Origin: Gordoniibacillus kamchatkensis
GTDB taxonomy: Bacteria; Bacillota; Bacilli; Paenibacillales; NBRC-103111
Direction: 5' to 3'
Assembly (NCBI RefSeq): GCF_000829455.1
Contig: NZ_JXAK01000027.1
Location: 1-64,000, forward strand
Length of the DNA: 64,000 bases
The position numbers and the translations under genes are program-made. The number at the start of each line of letters is the position of its first letter. Positions within the stretch are counted from its first letter, which is position 1. Positions 34,605 through 44,038 of the stretch are shown here, one piece after another. Under the pieces are notes generated by a model. The model made no database searches and was not told the origin of the DNA. It saw only the letters and a program-made list of their open reading frames with translations.

Positions 34605-34618
34605 CGTTTCGCGGCAAG

Positions 34619-35566
34619 TTACTTTTGCACCAACCCGGCCGTAACCGACTTCATGACGGATATGAACGCTTCCGCCGCTTTCGACAAGTAGCGTCCTTTG
34701 CGGTAGGCGATTACGAGCGTGCGCGCCGGGCGGCCGGCGATCGGCAAAATGACGGGGGCGAACCGGGAAGGAGCGTTGCGGGCGATGAGCGACGGCACGA
34801 AAGCAATGCCCATGCCGGCCGCCACAAGCCCCTGCACCGTTTCCATGTTCGTGCTCTCGAAGGCGATGCGCGGCTCGAAGCCATGCTTTCTGCACAGCTC
34901 CAAAGTGAGCTGGCGCAAGCCTTGGCCTTTCTTCAAAGCGACGAACGGCTCATGCTCGAGCGCTTGCAGCGGTACCTCGGCGGCCTGCAGGCGCCGAGTC
35001 CCGGCGCTGCGTGCGCCTGGCGCACCGCCGTATTTGGCGGCAAGCGGATGCTGCGGCGGCACGGCGAGCACGATTTCTTCGTCGAGCAGCGGCTCGTAGG
35101 CGAGCGACTCCTCCTTGAGCGGCAGCGCCAGCAGCGAAATGTCGGTTTGGCCGTTCAAGGTGAGCAGGCCGAGATTCGCCGACGTTTCCTCGACGAGCGA
35201 CACTTCTACGTCCGGGTACGCTGCCTGGAAGGCGGGAAGCACAAGCGGCAAAATCGTCGTCCCGGTAATCGGCATCGAGCCGACGATGAGGCGGCCGCGC
35301 TTCATTTGCGATATATCCTCCATCTCCTGCTTTAACTGCTCAACCATATCGAGAATCGCTTGCGCCTTGTCGACAAACACGGCTCCGGCGTGCGTCAGCT
35401 CGACCGAGCTCGTGCTGCGGTGGAACAGCATGACGCCGATTTCTTTCTCCAATTTGAGCAGCTGCTGGCTGAGCGACGGCTGGGCGATATGGAGCTTTTC
35501 CGCCGCACGGGAGAAATTGCGCTCGGCGGCGATTTGGACGGCGTATTGCAATTGACGAAGTTCCAT
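34619..35566 (-). CDS. LysR-family transcriptional regulator
   Basis: 315 residues. The N-terminal winged helix is MELRQLQYAVQIAAERNFSR followed by AAEKLHIAQPSLSQQLLKLEKEIG. A PBP2-like effector domain follows (about residues 90-305). An 18-residue insert (YGGAPGARSAGTRRLQAAEV) interrupts the usual HPLA-to-EPFV segment and resembles the insert in mtnW. Divergent from leuC across 144 bases containing two palindromes, so it likely regulates leuCD and itself. The effector is unknown. Confidence 0.88.
   Translation of the reverse strand: MELRQLQYAVQIAAERNFSRAAEKLHIAQPSLSQQLLKLEKEIGVMLFHRSTSSVELTHAGAVFVDKAQAILDMVEQLKQEMEDISQMKRGRLIVGSMPITGTTILPLVLPAFQAAYPDVEVSLVEETSANLGLLTLNGQTDISLLALPLKEESLAYEPLLDEEIVLAVPPQHPLAAKYGGAPGARSAGTRRLQAAEVPLQALEHEPFVALKKGQGLRQLTLELCRKHGFEPRIAFESTNMETVQGLVAAGMGIAFVPSLIARNAPSRFAPVILPIAGRPARTLVIAYRKGRYLSKAAEAFISVMKSVTAGLVQK
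34999..35032 (-). repeat. Short in-frame insert shared with mtnW (copy 2)
   Basis: Encodes YGGAPGARSAG inside the LysR effector domain. The DNA is about 80 percent identical by eye to 24505-24537. See the mtnW entry. Confidence 0.5.
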
Positions 35567-35606
35567 GAATGGCTCCTTTAGTCGGGGAATCGTTATTACA
35601 ATTACC

Positions 35607-35631
35607 TATTAAGCTTATAGATATTATATCT
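35607..35631. promoter_or_regulatory. Two palindromes between LysR gene and leuC (operator candidates)
   Basis: TATTAAGCTTATA (35607-35619) is near-palindromic around AAGCTT. AGATATTATATCT (35619-35631) is palindromic except for its centre. Both lie just upstream of the leuC -35, where a LysR activator would bind. Confidence 0.5.
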
Positions 35632-35660
35632 TGGAACAATCAAGAAAGAAATGCTAGGAT
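35631..35660 (+). promoter_or_regulatory. Promoter of leuCD
   Basis: TTGGAA (35631-35636), an 18-base spacer and TAGGAT (35655-35660), the latter preceded by TGC (extended -10). It overlaps the edge of the second palindrome. Confidence 0.55.
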
Positions 35661-35710
35661 GAACACAAGGACTTATTGTCGAAATCATTCTAAGGTTTGA
35701 GGTGAGTACG

Positions 35711-37132
35711 ATGGCGAAGCAAACGATGTACGAAAAAATTTGGAACAATCACGTCATCTATCAAGAAACGGGCAAGCCGAGCATTATTTATATCGACCTT
35801 CATCTGGTGCACGAGGTGACGAGCCCGCAGGCGTTCGAAGGGCTGCGCCTCGCCGGCCGCCAAGTGCGCCGTCCGGATTTGACGTTCGCGACGATGGACC
35901 ACAACGTGCCGACGAAGGACCGGTTCAACATTGCCGATCCGATCTCCAAGCAGCAGGTCGATACGCTGTCCAAAAACTGCGCGGACTTCGGCGTCAAGCT
36001 GTTCGACCTGAACAACGTCGACCAAGGCGTCGTGCACGTCATGGGGCCTGAGATTGGCCTCACCCACCCGGGCAAAACGATCGTGTGCGGCGACAGCCAT
36101 ACCTCGACGCACGGCGCGTTCGGCGCGCTGGCGTTCGGCATCGGCACGAGCGAAGTGGAGCACGTGCTGGCGACGCAATGCTTGCAGCAATCGAAGTCGA
36201 AAACGATGGAAGTGCGCGTGAACGGCCGCCTGAAGACAGGCGTCACGGCGAAAGACCTCATTCTCGGCATTATCGGCAAGTACGGCACCGACTTTGCTAC
36301 GGGCTACGTCATCGAGTACACCGGCGAAGCGATCCGCAGCATGTCGATGGAAGAGCGGATGACCGTCTGCAACATGTCGATCGAAGCTGGCGCGCGCGCC
36401 GGCCTGATCGCTCCGGACGAGACGACGTTCACCTACCTCCGCGGCCGCGAATACGTGCCGCAAGGCGCGGCATTCGACGAGGCCGTGCAGCGCTGGAAGC
36501 AGCTGACGACGGATGAAGGCGCAGCCTACGACACGGTTGTGGAGTTCGACGCCGACTCGCTCGTGCCGCAAGTAACGTGGGGAACGTCGCCGGGCATGGG
36601 CACGAATGTCACCGACGTCGTTCCTAATCCGAAAGACTTCGCTACCGAGAACGAGCGGAAAGCGGCGGAAAAAGCGCTCGAATATATGGGACTGACGCCG
36701 GGAACGCCGATGACCGAGCTCAAGGTCGACCGGGTTTTCATCGGCTCCTGCACGAACGGCCGCATCGAAGACTTGCGCGCGGCGGCGGAAGTGGCCCGCG
36801 GCTACAAAGTGGCGGCGCACGTCAACGCTATCGTCGTGCCTGGCTCCGGCCGCGTCAAAATGCAGGCAGAGGCCGAAGGACTGGATAAAATTTTCACGGA
36901 AGCGGGCTTCGAATGGCGCGACGCCGGCTGCTCGATGTGTCTCGCCATGAACCCGGACGTCCTGTCGCCGGGAGAACGCTGCGCCTCGACGTCGAACCGC
37001 AACTTCGAAGGCCGCCAAGGCCGCGGCGGACGGACGCATCTCGTGTCCCCGGCGATGGCGGCGGCTGCGGCGATTGCCGGCCGTTTCGTCGATGTGCGCG
37101 ACTGGAAGTTTAAAGTGCCGCAACAAGCGTAA
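35711..37132 (+). CDS. leuC: 3-isopropylmalate dehydratase large subunit
   Basis: 473-residue aconitase-superfamily subunit. With LeuD it isomerises 2-isopropylmalate to 3-isopropylmalate in leucine synthesis. The 4Fe-4S ligands are in IGSCTNGR and [32 protein letters not shown] and [11 protein letters not shown] are also intact. ATG 35711 is preferred over GTG 35702, which overlaps the GAGGTGAG ribosome binding site. leuA and leuB are not in the window, so leuCD forms a separate operon. Confidence 0.96.
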   Translation: MAKQTMYEKIWNNHVIYQETGKPSIIYIDLHLVHEVTSPQAFEGLRLAGRQVRRPDLTFATMDHNVPTKDRFNIADPISKQQVDTLSKNCADFGVKLFDLNNVDQGVVHVMGPEIGLTHPGKTIVCGDSHTSTHGAFGALAFGIGTSEVEHVLATQCLQQSKSKTMEVRVNGRLKTGVTAKDLILGIIGKYGTDFATGYVIEYTGEAIRSMSMEERMTVCNMSIEAGARAGLIAPDETTFTYLRGREYVPQGAAFDEAVQRWKQLTTDEGAAYDTVVEFDADSLVPQVTWGTSPGMGTNVTDVVPNPKDFATENERKAAEKALEYMGLTPGTPMTELKVDRVFIGSCTNGRIEDLRAAAEVARGYKVAAHVNAIVVPGSGRVKMQAEAEGLDKIFTEAGFEWRDAGCSMCLAMNPDVLSPGERCASTSNRNFEGRQGRGGRTHLVSPAMAAAAAIAGRFVDVRDWKFKVPQQA

Positions 37133-37168
37133 GGTCACCGCACCCGCATAACGAGAGGAGAATCGGAT

Positions 37169-37771
37169 ATGGAATCGTTCAAACAGCATACCGGACTCGT
37201 CGGCCCGGTCGACCGCGTGAACGTCGACACCGACGCCATTATTCCCAAGCAGTTTTTGAAGCGCATCGAGCGCACCGGCTTCGGCCAGTTTTTGTTCTTC
37301 GAGTGGAGATGGGACGAGAAGGGCAACGTGATCGACAGCTTCCCGCTCAACCAGCCGCGCTACCAAGGCGCTTCGGTGCTGCTGTCCCGCGCCAACTTCG
37401 GCTGCGGCTCGTCCCGCGAGCACGCGCCGTGGGCGATCCAGGACTTCGGCTTCAAAGCGATCATCGCGCCGTCTTACGCGGACATTTTCTATAACAACTG
37501 CTTCAAAAACGGCATCCTGCCGATCAAGCTGTCCGAGGAGCAGGTCGAGGAGCTGTTCCAGCGCACGGCGAAGCATGAAGGCTACAAGCTGCACATCGAT
37601 CTGGAACACAAAACGATCAGCGACGACTACGGACTGTCGTACGGCTTCGATCTCGACGAGCACCGCCGCCAGTTTCTGCTGCTCGGTCTTGACGACATCG
37701 GCCTGACGCTGCAGCACGAAGACGCGATCGCGGCTTACGAAGCGAAGCACCCGGAGCTCTCGTACAAGTAA
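37169..37771 (+). CDS. leuD: 3-isopropylmalate dehydratase small subunit
   Basis: 200-residue swivelling-domain subunit of the LeuCD enzyme. It shows [12 protein letters not shown] and the active-site loop [16 protein letters not shown] with YADIFYNN following. Start ATG 37169 follows GAGAGGAG. It lies 36 bases after leuC and is closed by a strong terminator. Confidence 0.96.
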   Translation: MESFKQHTGLVGPVDRVNVDTDAIIPKQFLKRIERTGFGQFLFFEWRWDEKGNVIDSFPLNQPRYQGASVLLSRANFGCGSSREHAPWAIQDFGFKAIIAPSYADIFYNNCFKNGILPIKLSEEQVEELFQRTAKHEGYKLHIDLEHKTISDDYGLSYGFDLDEHRRQFLLLGLDDIGLTLQHEDAIAAYEAKHPELSYK

Positions 37772-37793
37772 ACGAAACCTCAGACGACGTATA

Positions 37794-37839
37794 CGTCCCC
37801 GTTCGGCAATTAACCCTCCGGACGGGGACGCTTTTATTT
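37794..37839 (+). terminator. Terminator of leuCD
   Basis: CGTCCCCGTTCGG pairs with CCGGACGGGGACG (one wobble) around an 11-base loop and runs into CTTTTATTT. Confidence 0.9.
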
Positions 37840-37862
37840 CTCCAGAAATCTCAAATTTAAGA

Positions 37863-37892
37863 TTGACAAATCGAAGGGATATATATTACGAT
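37863..37892 (+). promoter_or_regulatory. Promoter of the YceI gene
   Basis: Consensus TTGACA (37863-37868), an 18-base spacer and TACGAT (37887-37892), about 65 bases upstream of the start, in an AT-rich stretch. Confidence 0.7.
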
Positions 37893-37957
37893 TGGAATTG
37901 AATAAAAGTAAGCAAATAAAAATAAATAAGTTGAATAATTCAGGAGGTATTATCGAA

Positions 37958-38491
37958 ATGGCTAAAACGAAATGGGCAGTAGACGCTTCGCACAGCGCAG
38001 TTGAATTTTCCGTTAAGCACATGATGATCGCCAAAGTCAAAGGCTCGTTCCACGAGTTCAGCGCGGAAATTGAAGCCGATCCGAACGATCTCACGACGGC
38101 AAGCATCCGCTTCGACATCGACTTAAGCAGCGTCGATACCCGCAACGGCGACCGCGACGCGCATCTGCGCTCCGCCGATTTCTTCGATACGGAGAAGTAT
38201 CCGAAGCTGACGTTTGACGCGACCCGCATCGTCAAAAAGGGCGACGGCGAGTATGACGTTACCGGCAACGTCACGCTGCATGGCGTAACCCGGGCGGAAA
38301 CGTTCGCCGTTACGTTCGAAGGCGGCGGCAAAGACCCGTGGGGCAACGAGAAAGTGGGCTTCAGCGCTACAGGCAGCCTGAAGCGCAGCGATTACGGCTT
38401 GACGTACAATGCCGTGCTGGAGACCGGCGGCGTCCTGATCGGGGACGAAGTCAAAGTGTCGATGGACATCGAAGCCGCGAAGCTGGCTTAA
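37958..38491 (+). CDS. YceI-family lipid-binding protein
   Basis: 177-residue beta-barrel protein of the YceI/lipocalin-like family, which binds polyisoprenoid or other hydrophobic chains. It shows WAVDASHSAVEFSVKHMMIAKVKGSF, DTRNGDRDAHLRSADFFD and VTGNVTLHGVTR. No signal peptide is seen, so a cytosolic role is likely, as for many Bacilli members. Start ATG 37958 follows AGGAGG; the frame extends to 37892 but through the promoter. Single-gene unit. Confidence 0.9.
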   Translation: MAKTKWAVDASHSAVEFSVKHMMIAKVKGSFHEFSAEIEADPNDLTTASIRFDIDLSSVDTRNGDRDAHLRSADFFDTEKYPKLTFDATRIVKKGDGEYDVTGNVTLHGVTRAETFAVTFEGGGKDPWGNEKVGFSATGSLKRSDYGLTYNAVLETGGVLIGDEVKVSMDIEAAKLA

Positions 38492-38506
38492 CGGAACGAG
38501 CACATT

Positions 38507-38681
38507 CAGGCTGCCCAAGAAAGTGGGGCTGCGCTGCGGACCTAAGAATGTGGGTCTCCGGCTTCGTTGAACTCGTGTTCCCTCGAATCAGTTAACATGG
38601 TGGGAACACGAGTTCAAAGGCGCACGCTCCGCTCCAAGGCCTACATTCCCATCCTCCGCTCCGCCTTTCTCGGACAGCCTG
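38507..38681. repeat. Long imperfect inverted repeat (hairpin element)
   Basis: The left arm 38507-38582 and right arm 38602-38681 are imperfect reverse complements separated by 19 bases. The 14 bases next to the loop (GAACTCGTGTTCCC / GGGAACACGAGTTC) pair perfectly; the outer ends (CAGGCTG / CAGCCTG) and several inner blocks also pair. It contains no gene. The size and structure resemble a miniature inverted-repeat element or a long stem RNA. Confidence 0.75.
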
Positions 38682-38714
38682 GTTCATTACATCTAAATCC
38701 GCTTACCGCAACAG

Positions 38715-38745
38715 GGCCGCAGCTCCTTCAGGGAGCCGCGGCTTT
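38715..38745 (+). terminator. Terminator downstream of the hairpin element
   Basis: GCCGC-A-GCTCC pairs with GGGAGC-C-GCGGC around TTCA, followed by TTTTC. It may end transcripts from the YceI gene. Confidence 0.75.
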
Positions 38746-38937
38746 TCTATTTGTCCCGCGCCTGGGCATATAGTCCCGAGTTTTTCGCGCCTGCAACTTT
38801 CGCTGCCAAAATGCGTCTAAGTAAGTACTATTTACCGTCGAAGAGGAGGTTATTGTGTCTTTTTGTGGCTCTCTTTGTTAAAATTAAGTAGTTGCTAGCT
38901 TACGAGATTCGCACAATAAGAAGCATGAGGTGAAAGG

Positions 38938-40431
38938 ATGAAACGGTTGTGGGTAGGGGCCGGATTGCTCCTCGGGATGCTGGCGCTGCCGCAGGTGGCA
39001 ATGGCCGCGGGCGGCGCGACGACGCAGCTGTTCCTTAACGGAAAGCCGCTGGCAGCGGAAGTGCCGCCTCGCATTATCAGCGGCAATACGCTTGTTCCGG
39101 TCCGGATTATCGCCGAAAATCTTGGCGCAAAGGTCGGTTGGGACGATCGGACGAAACAAGTGACGGTGACAAGCGGCGCGACGAAGCTCGTGCTCACGAT
39201 TGACAAGCCGGAAGTGGCGGTTGGAGACAAGACGGAGCAGCTTGAGGTTGCGCCGACGATTGTAGAAGGCAACACGATGCTGCCGGTGCGTTTTGTAGCC
39301 GAGAAGCTCGGACTGAAAGTAACGTGGGACGAGCTGACGCGCTCCGTTTTTTTGTATAAGAAATCAAGCGGCACGGCGGCAGCGGATAGCGGTGCGAACG
39401 GCGGCACGAGCGGAGCCGGCGGTTCGGCCGCGGCGGGAGCGGGAGCTGCCGGCAGCACCGGGGCGAATGCAGGTGCCGGCACGGCCGGCGGAACGGCCGC
39501 CGGCGGCGCGTCTGCAGGCGTTGCCCACGCCGCCGAGCCTGACCCCGACTCTAAGCCGGGCATCGTCCAGGCGATCGATTTTACGGGCGACCGGCTGACG
39601 ATCAAAACGAACGGCGTCACGACGAAGCCGAATCTGTTCCACCTTTCCGGCCCGGAGCGGCTCGTGCTGGACGTCCCGTACGCCGTTCTGGACGAGGCGC
39701 TCAAAGCGAAGCTGAACGGTACGGTCGGCGAAATCGCGGTGCAGCATCCGCTCGCGCAAAAGATCCGATTCTCCAATTATAGTAGCGATCCTCCTACCGC
39801 AAGAATTATAATAGATTTGAAGGGACGGGCAGAGCTCGTTCCTGTCGAGGCGAAGCAGCTGCAGCCGGGCCAGTTCGCATATGACTTGAAGCTGGCGAAG
39901 TATTTGGTCGTCATCGATGCCGGCCACGGCGGGAAGGATAGCGGCGCCATCTCGGTGACCGGCAAAATGGAAAAAACGTTCAATTTGGCGATGGCGACGA
40001 AAGTAAGCGAGCTTTTGCGGAAAGAACCGCTCATCGAAGTGCAGATGACCCGGTCGGACGATACGTTCGTCGAGCTGGACGACCGCGTGGCGTTCGCCAA
40101 TACGAGAAACGCGGATTTATTTTTGTCGATTCACGGCAACAAGTACACCGCGTCGTCCACAGGCACCGAAACGTATTATTACCGCGACGAAAGTCTCGAT
40201 TTTGCCAAGACGATACATAAGCATCTGGTTCCGGCAACGGGGTTTGCCGACCGCGGCGTGCGGCAGGAGCCGTTCCGCGTCGTCAAGGGGACGACGATGC
40301 CCGGGATTTTGGTCGAGGTCGGATATTTATCCAACAAGAACGACGAGAAGAAGATGTTTGACGAAGCATTCCAGAATCAAGTAGCTGCCTCCCTAGTTGC
40401 CGGCATCAAAGATTACTTGAACATCCAATGA
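38938..40431 (+). CDS. N-acetylmuramoyl-L-alanine amidase with copper-amine-oxidase-N and AMIN domains
   Basis: 497-residue exported hydrolase that cuts the amide between muramic acid and the stem peptide. A signal peptide (LLLGMLALPQVAMA) is followed by a copper amine oxidase N-like domain (about 30-143; LVPVRIIAENLGAKV and MLPVRFVAEKLGLKV repeats). A Gly/Ala-rich linker, an AMIN domain (about 205-290) and a C-terminal Amidase_3 domain follow. The amidase has zinc residues in DAGHGGKDSGA, a late Glu in ILVEVGYLSN and the SIHGNK motif. Start ATG 38938 follows GAGGTGAAAGG. It is followed closely by the GerMN lipoprotein gene. Confidence 0.92.
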   Translation: MKRLWVGAGLLLGMLALPQVAMAAGGATTQLFLNGKPLAAEVPPRIISGNTLVPVRIIAENLGAKVGWDDRTKQVTVTSGATKLVLTIDKPEVAVGDKTEQLEVAPTIVEGNTMLPVRFVAEKLGLKVTWDELTRSVFLYKKSSGTAAADSGANGGTSGAGGSAAAGAGAAGSTGANAGAGTAGGTAAGGASAGVAHAAEPDPDSKPGIVQAIDFTGDRLTIKTNGVTTKPNLFHLSGPERLVLDVPYAVLDEALKAKLNGTVGEIAVQHPLAQKIRFSNYSSDPPTARIIIDLKGRAELVPVEAKQLQPGQFAYDLKLAKYLVVIDAGHGGKDSGAISVTGKMEKTFNLAMATKVSELLRKEPLIEVQMTRSDDTFVELDDRVAFANTRNADLFLSIHGNKYTASSTGTETYYYRDESLDFAKTIHKHLVPATGFADRGVRQEPFRVVKGTTMPGILVEVGYLSNKNDEKKMFDEAFQNQVAASLVAGIKDYLNIQ

Positions 40432-40445
40432 GAGGTGAGTGAACT

Positions 40446-41033
40446 ATGATGCAGAAGTCGACAATCCGCGTCCTGCTCGCCGGCGCGGCTATCGCAACTG
40501 TACTTGCCGGCTGCGGGGCAAGGGACAAGGCTCCTGCCGCTCAGCCGCAAGTAGCACCGTCCGTGGCCCATTCGTCCGGCAATGCGGGCAGCAGCGCCGA
40601 GCCGCAAGCTCCGCAGTCCAAGCCGCAAGCGCCGCAGCCGAAAACAGCATCCGTGCACACGTATTTCGGCGATGAGAACGGAACGGGCCTTGTCGTCAAA
40701 CAAACGACGATCACTTATGCGTCCGACAGCGACAAATACGGCGCCGCGTTGAAAGCTTTACAGCATCCGGGCGACAGCAAGGCGGTATCGCTTTTCGACG
40801 GCTTCACGTTCAAGAGCGTAAAGCTCGAGAGCGGCAAGCTGTACCTCGATCTGAAGCTCGACGATCAAGCGAGAACCGGCTCGGAAGCGGAAGAACTGAC
40901 GCTTCAGGCGCTGCAGAAGACGTTGTTTCAATTTCCCGAGGTGGCGGAAATTTACGTGACCGTGGACGGCGCCAAAGTCGATTCGCTGATGGGGCATATG
41001 GATTTGCCGTATCCGATCAAGCGCAGTCAATAG
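40446..41033 (+). CDS. GerMN-domain lipoprotein
   Basis: 195 residues. A lipoprotein signal peptide with lipobox VLAGC (Cys about residue 23) precedes a Pro/Gln/Ala-rich linker. A GerMN domain (about 85-185; GAALKALQHPGD...LYLDLKLDDQ...ALQKTLFQFPEVAEIYVTVDGAKV) completes the protein. GerM-type proteins act in spore peptidoglycan and envelope assembly. ATG 40446 follows GAGAGGTGAG, 14 bases after the amidase stop, so an operon with the amidase is likely. Confidence 0.87.
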   Translation: MMQKSTIRVLLAGAAIATVLAGCGARDKAPAAQPQVAPSVAHSSGNAGSSAEPQAPQSKPQAPQPKTASVHTYFGDENGTGLVVKQTTITYASDSDKYGAALKALQHPGDSKAVSLFDGFTFKSVKLESGKLYLDLKLDDQARTGSEAEELTLQALQKTLFQFPEVAEIYVTVDGAKVDSLMGHMDLPYPIKRSQ

Positions 41034-41078
41034 CAATATCGCATTATCCGTACAATCGAGAGGAGACCGGAACCAATT

Positions 41079-43826
41079 ATGAAGCAGCTTCGCATGATTA
41101 GAACGATGGTGATCGGCGCGGCCGCGGCGTCGATGCTGGCGGCGTCCGCCCCGGCATGGGGGGAGGCTGTATTAGCGGACGGCACGAATGGCACAGCACT
41201 AGCGGCAACGGGGCAAACGGCAGCGGGTGCGGCAGTGCGGACCAATTTCCCCGACGTCAGCTCCACCCACTGGGCGCTGCAGCATATTACGAAGCTGGCG
41301 ATCGAGGGCATCGTCGAGGGCGATCAGCTGGGCCAATACAATCCCGAAGCCTCCGTTTCGCAGCAGGACGTGCTCATTATGGCGATTCGGATGATGGGCG
41401 CAGAGGCGGACGCCAAGGCGAATACGGCAACGGTCAAGCTGCCGTTCGACGTGAGCGGCTACGCCCAGCCATACGTCGTCGAAGCGATAAGCAGAGGCCT
41501 GATCACGACCAAGGAAGAGATAGAAGCGAACGCGCAAAGCAAAACCGCTTGGGGCTCCCGCCCGGCAACGCGCGAATGGGTCGCCAAAATTATGGTGCGC
41601 CTCCTTGGCAAACAGGCCGACGCCGACGCGCTCGCCGCGAACGCCCCCGCTTTTACGGACAACGGCAAAATTTCGGCATGGGCTACAGGCTATATTAACG
41701 AAGCGGTATCGCTCGGTCTCGTGCAAGGGTTCGAGGACGGCTCGTTCCAGCCGCAAGGCAGCGTGACGCGCGCCAGATGGCTACGTTCCTGAGCCGCTCG
41801 GAAAAGCAGGCGCCGGTCAAATCGCCGCGGTATGCGAAAGGCTATGTCAGCTCCATTGGCGGCGGCAAGCTTGTGCTGCAAGATCTCGACGGCAATACGA
41901 CTACATACGACGTTGACGCTTCGACCGTCTTCTATGGCAAAAAAGAAGGCGAGCGCATCGCCTCGTCCGCGATTCAGCAAACGTACGAAGTGTCGATTCT
42001 GCAAGTCGGCGGCAAAGCTTATTACGTGGAAGTAACGAACGACCAGCTGCAGATGGACGTACACTCCGGCTCCGTGTATCTCGTCGATGCCGCGAATTTG
42101 AAGCTGTATCTGAATGACGGCAACGAGTTTTACGATCTGGCTCCCGACGTTGCCGTGACCGATGCGAACGGCCAAGGCTCGAGCCTGAGCGCGCTCGTCA
42201 AAAACAGCGTTGTCGAAGTGCGCAGAAACAAGCTCGTCAAATCGACCAAGTACACGCAAATCGTCATCAAGCAGCTTCCGGTCAACAAAACGTCGGAAGG
42301 AACCGTCCAGGAAGTGAACCGCGATACGCAAACGTTCAAAGTGCTGGACAAGTCGAGCGGACGGATCGAATCGTATACGCTCAACGACCTCATCAACGTT
42401 CGTCTTCCCGGCGACACGCCGTCGGATTTAAGCTCGATTCACGTCGGCGATACGGTGTCTTATACCGTTGCCAACAGCCGCGTCACCGCTATTAAGGTTA
42501 CGAAGCAAATCGATATCGGGTTGACCGTGCAAGGAACGCTCGTCGGCACGGTAAGCGCCGCGAACGGGGTCATCAATATTAAAACGGCTGACGGGACCCT
42601 CGCCGCCTATTATCTCAGCGACACGGTGCGCGTTAACATCCAGGGCAGAACGTCGTCCAGCCTGAACGATTTGTCCGACGGCGATCAAGATGAGTCTGGA
42701 CCTGCTGAACAAAAAAGTGCAAGCGGTCAATGTCACGAACAGCAACAGCCAGGACCTCGTTTTCGCGAAAATTATCAATTACGATCAAGTTAACAAATAT
42801 TTGACGGTCGAAGACATTAACGGCAACCCGTATATTTTCAAAATGACGGATCAGACGGCTATTTTGATGTACGGCGTCAACTACAATTTGGCGAACTTCA
42901 CAAGCAATTTCTCTCAAGGCAAACGGGTCAACATTCAGCTGTCGAAGCAGACCGTAACGAGCATCTCGCTGGCTACACAGCTGACCGGCGTCATTACCGA
43001 CATCAATGCGACGACGAAGCAAATTACGGTCAAATCCGGCAGCCAGAACGTTTCGTTCACGATGGCGTTCGCGCCGTCCATCGAGCTTTACGGCAAGCCG
43101 TCGGCTACGCTCAGCGATCTGAACATCGGCGATTCGGTTACGCTCGACCTCAATCCGGGCCAGCAGGACACGATTTTGAAAATTACGGCGACGAGCACGA
43201 AGCAGTACAAAGTGCTGCTCGCTTACTCCACGTCGCGGCAAATTACGCTGCAGGATGCAGCCGGCAACAACCTGGTCATCACCTTGGACACGTCGGTTCC
43301 GATCGTTGCCGAAGGCAAAGTTTCGCCGACCTTCTCGGACATTTTGGCGGACGACTATTTGAAGCTTTCGTTCAAAGGCAACACGATCACGAATGCGGAA
43401 ATCGTTTCGCCGGTGCGCGGGAAAGTGCTCGCCGTCGACGCTGGGGCCGGCACGCTTACCGTGCAAGATTTTGCCGGACTGACCAAGCTGGTCACAATCG
43501 GCGCGAATGCCACGGTAACCGGAAACGGCAACGCGCAAACGACGCTGGCGGCCGTACAAGTCGGCGACCGCGTCCAAGTCGTGAAAAACGGCGACGGCAA
43601 CATGAACGTCAAAGTGGCGACTGCGCTGCAGCGTACGTTTGTAGCCTATAACGGGGGCACCAATACGTTGTCCTTTACGTCTACCGCAGGCAGCGATTCG
43701 TACATTATGAGTCCGCGCGTCTATCTGCACAAAGGAACGGATTCGCTGGCCATAACCGGCTTCGCCGCCAATGACGCCGTCACGGTCTATCTCATCGACG
43801 GCCGCGTCATCGAGATGGAAAAATAA
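41079..43826 (+). pseudogene. S-layer-homology (SLH) surface protein, frameshifted twice
   Basis: One protein of about 915 residues spread over three open frames (41079-41792, 41777-42793, 42690-43826). A signal peptide is followed by three SLH units (NFPDVSSTHWALQHITKLA, DVSGYAQPYVVEAISRGLI, DNGKISAWATGYINEAVSLGL) and long beta-rich repeats without a named family. The first break is in the third SLH: expected GSVTRAEMATFLSR reads TRARWLRS, one G missing near 41775. The second is near 42688 (DGDQ, then SLDLLNKK), one base too many or two too few. The two shifts restore the original frame. SLH domains bind pyruvylated cell-wall polymer. Confidence 0.85.
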
Positions 43827-43854
43827 CTACGATTTCCGCTGCAACTTTGCGGCA

Positions 43855-43917
43855 AAACCCGTCGTCTACTAGAAGGGCAAGCTCCTTCTGGCCGGATGGC
43901 GGGTTTTGTTCTTTTAG
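43855..43917 (+). terminator. Terminator after the SLH gene
   Basis: AAAACCCG...AGAAGG pairs with CCTTCT...CGGGTTTT, followed by GTTCTTTT. It lies 29 bases after the stop. Confidence 0.8.
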
Positions 43918-44038
43918 TTGGCAAAAGTGCAATGCGTAATTTTGCAAATCTGTCGCATTTTATGGTGGCAAAGCATTGATTCCGGGCGGGCGATTCGGTA
44001 AACTTGAGGGTATGATTTGCCGAGGAGGCGATGCGCGA

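Noticed and set aside
35690-37750. 686-residue frame antisense to leuCD
   Set aside because: Shadow frame of two well recognised genes, with Arg/His-rich composition.
41079-43826. Programmed ribosomal frameshifting in the SLH gene
   Set aside because: No slippery heptamer or downstream pseudoknot is evident, and four other genes nearby show similar indels.
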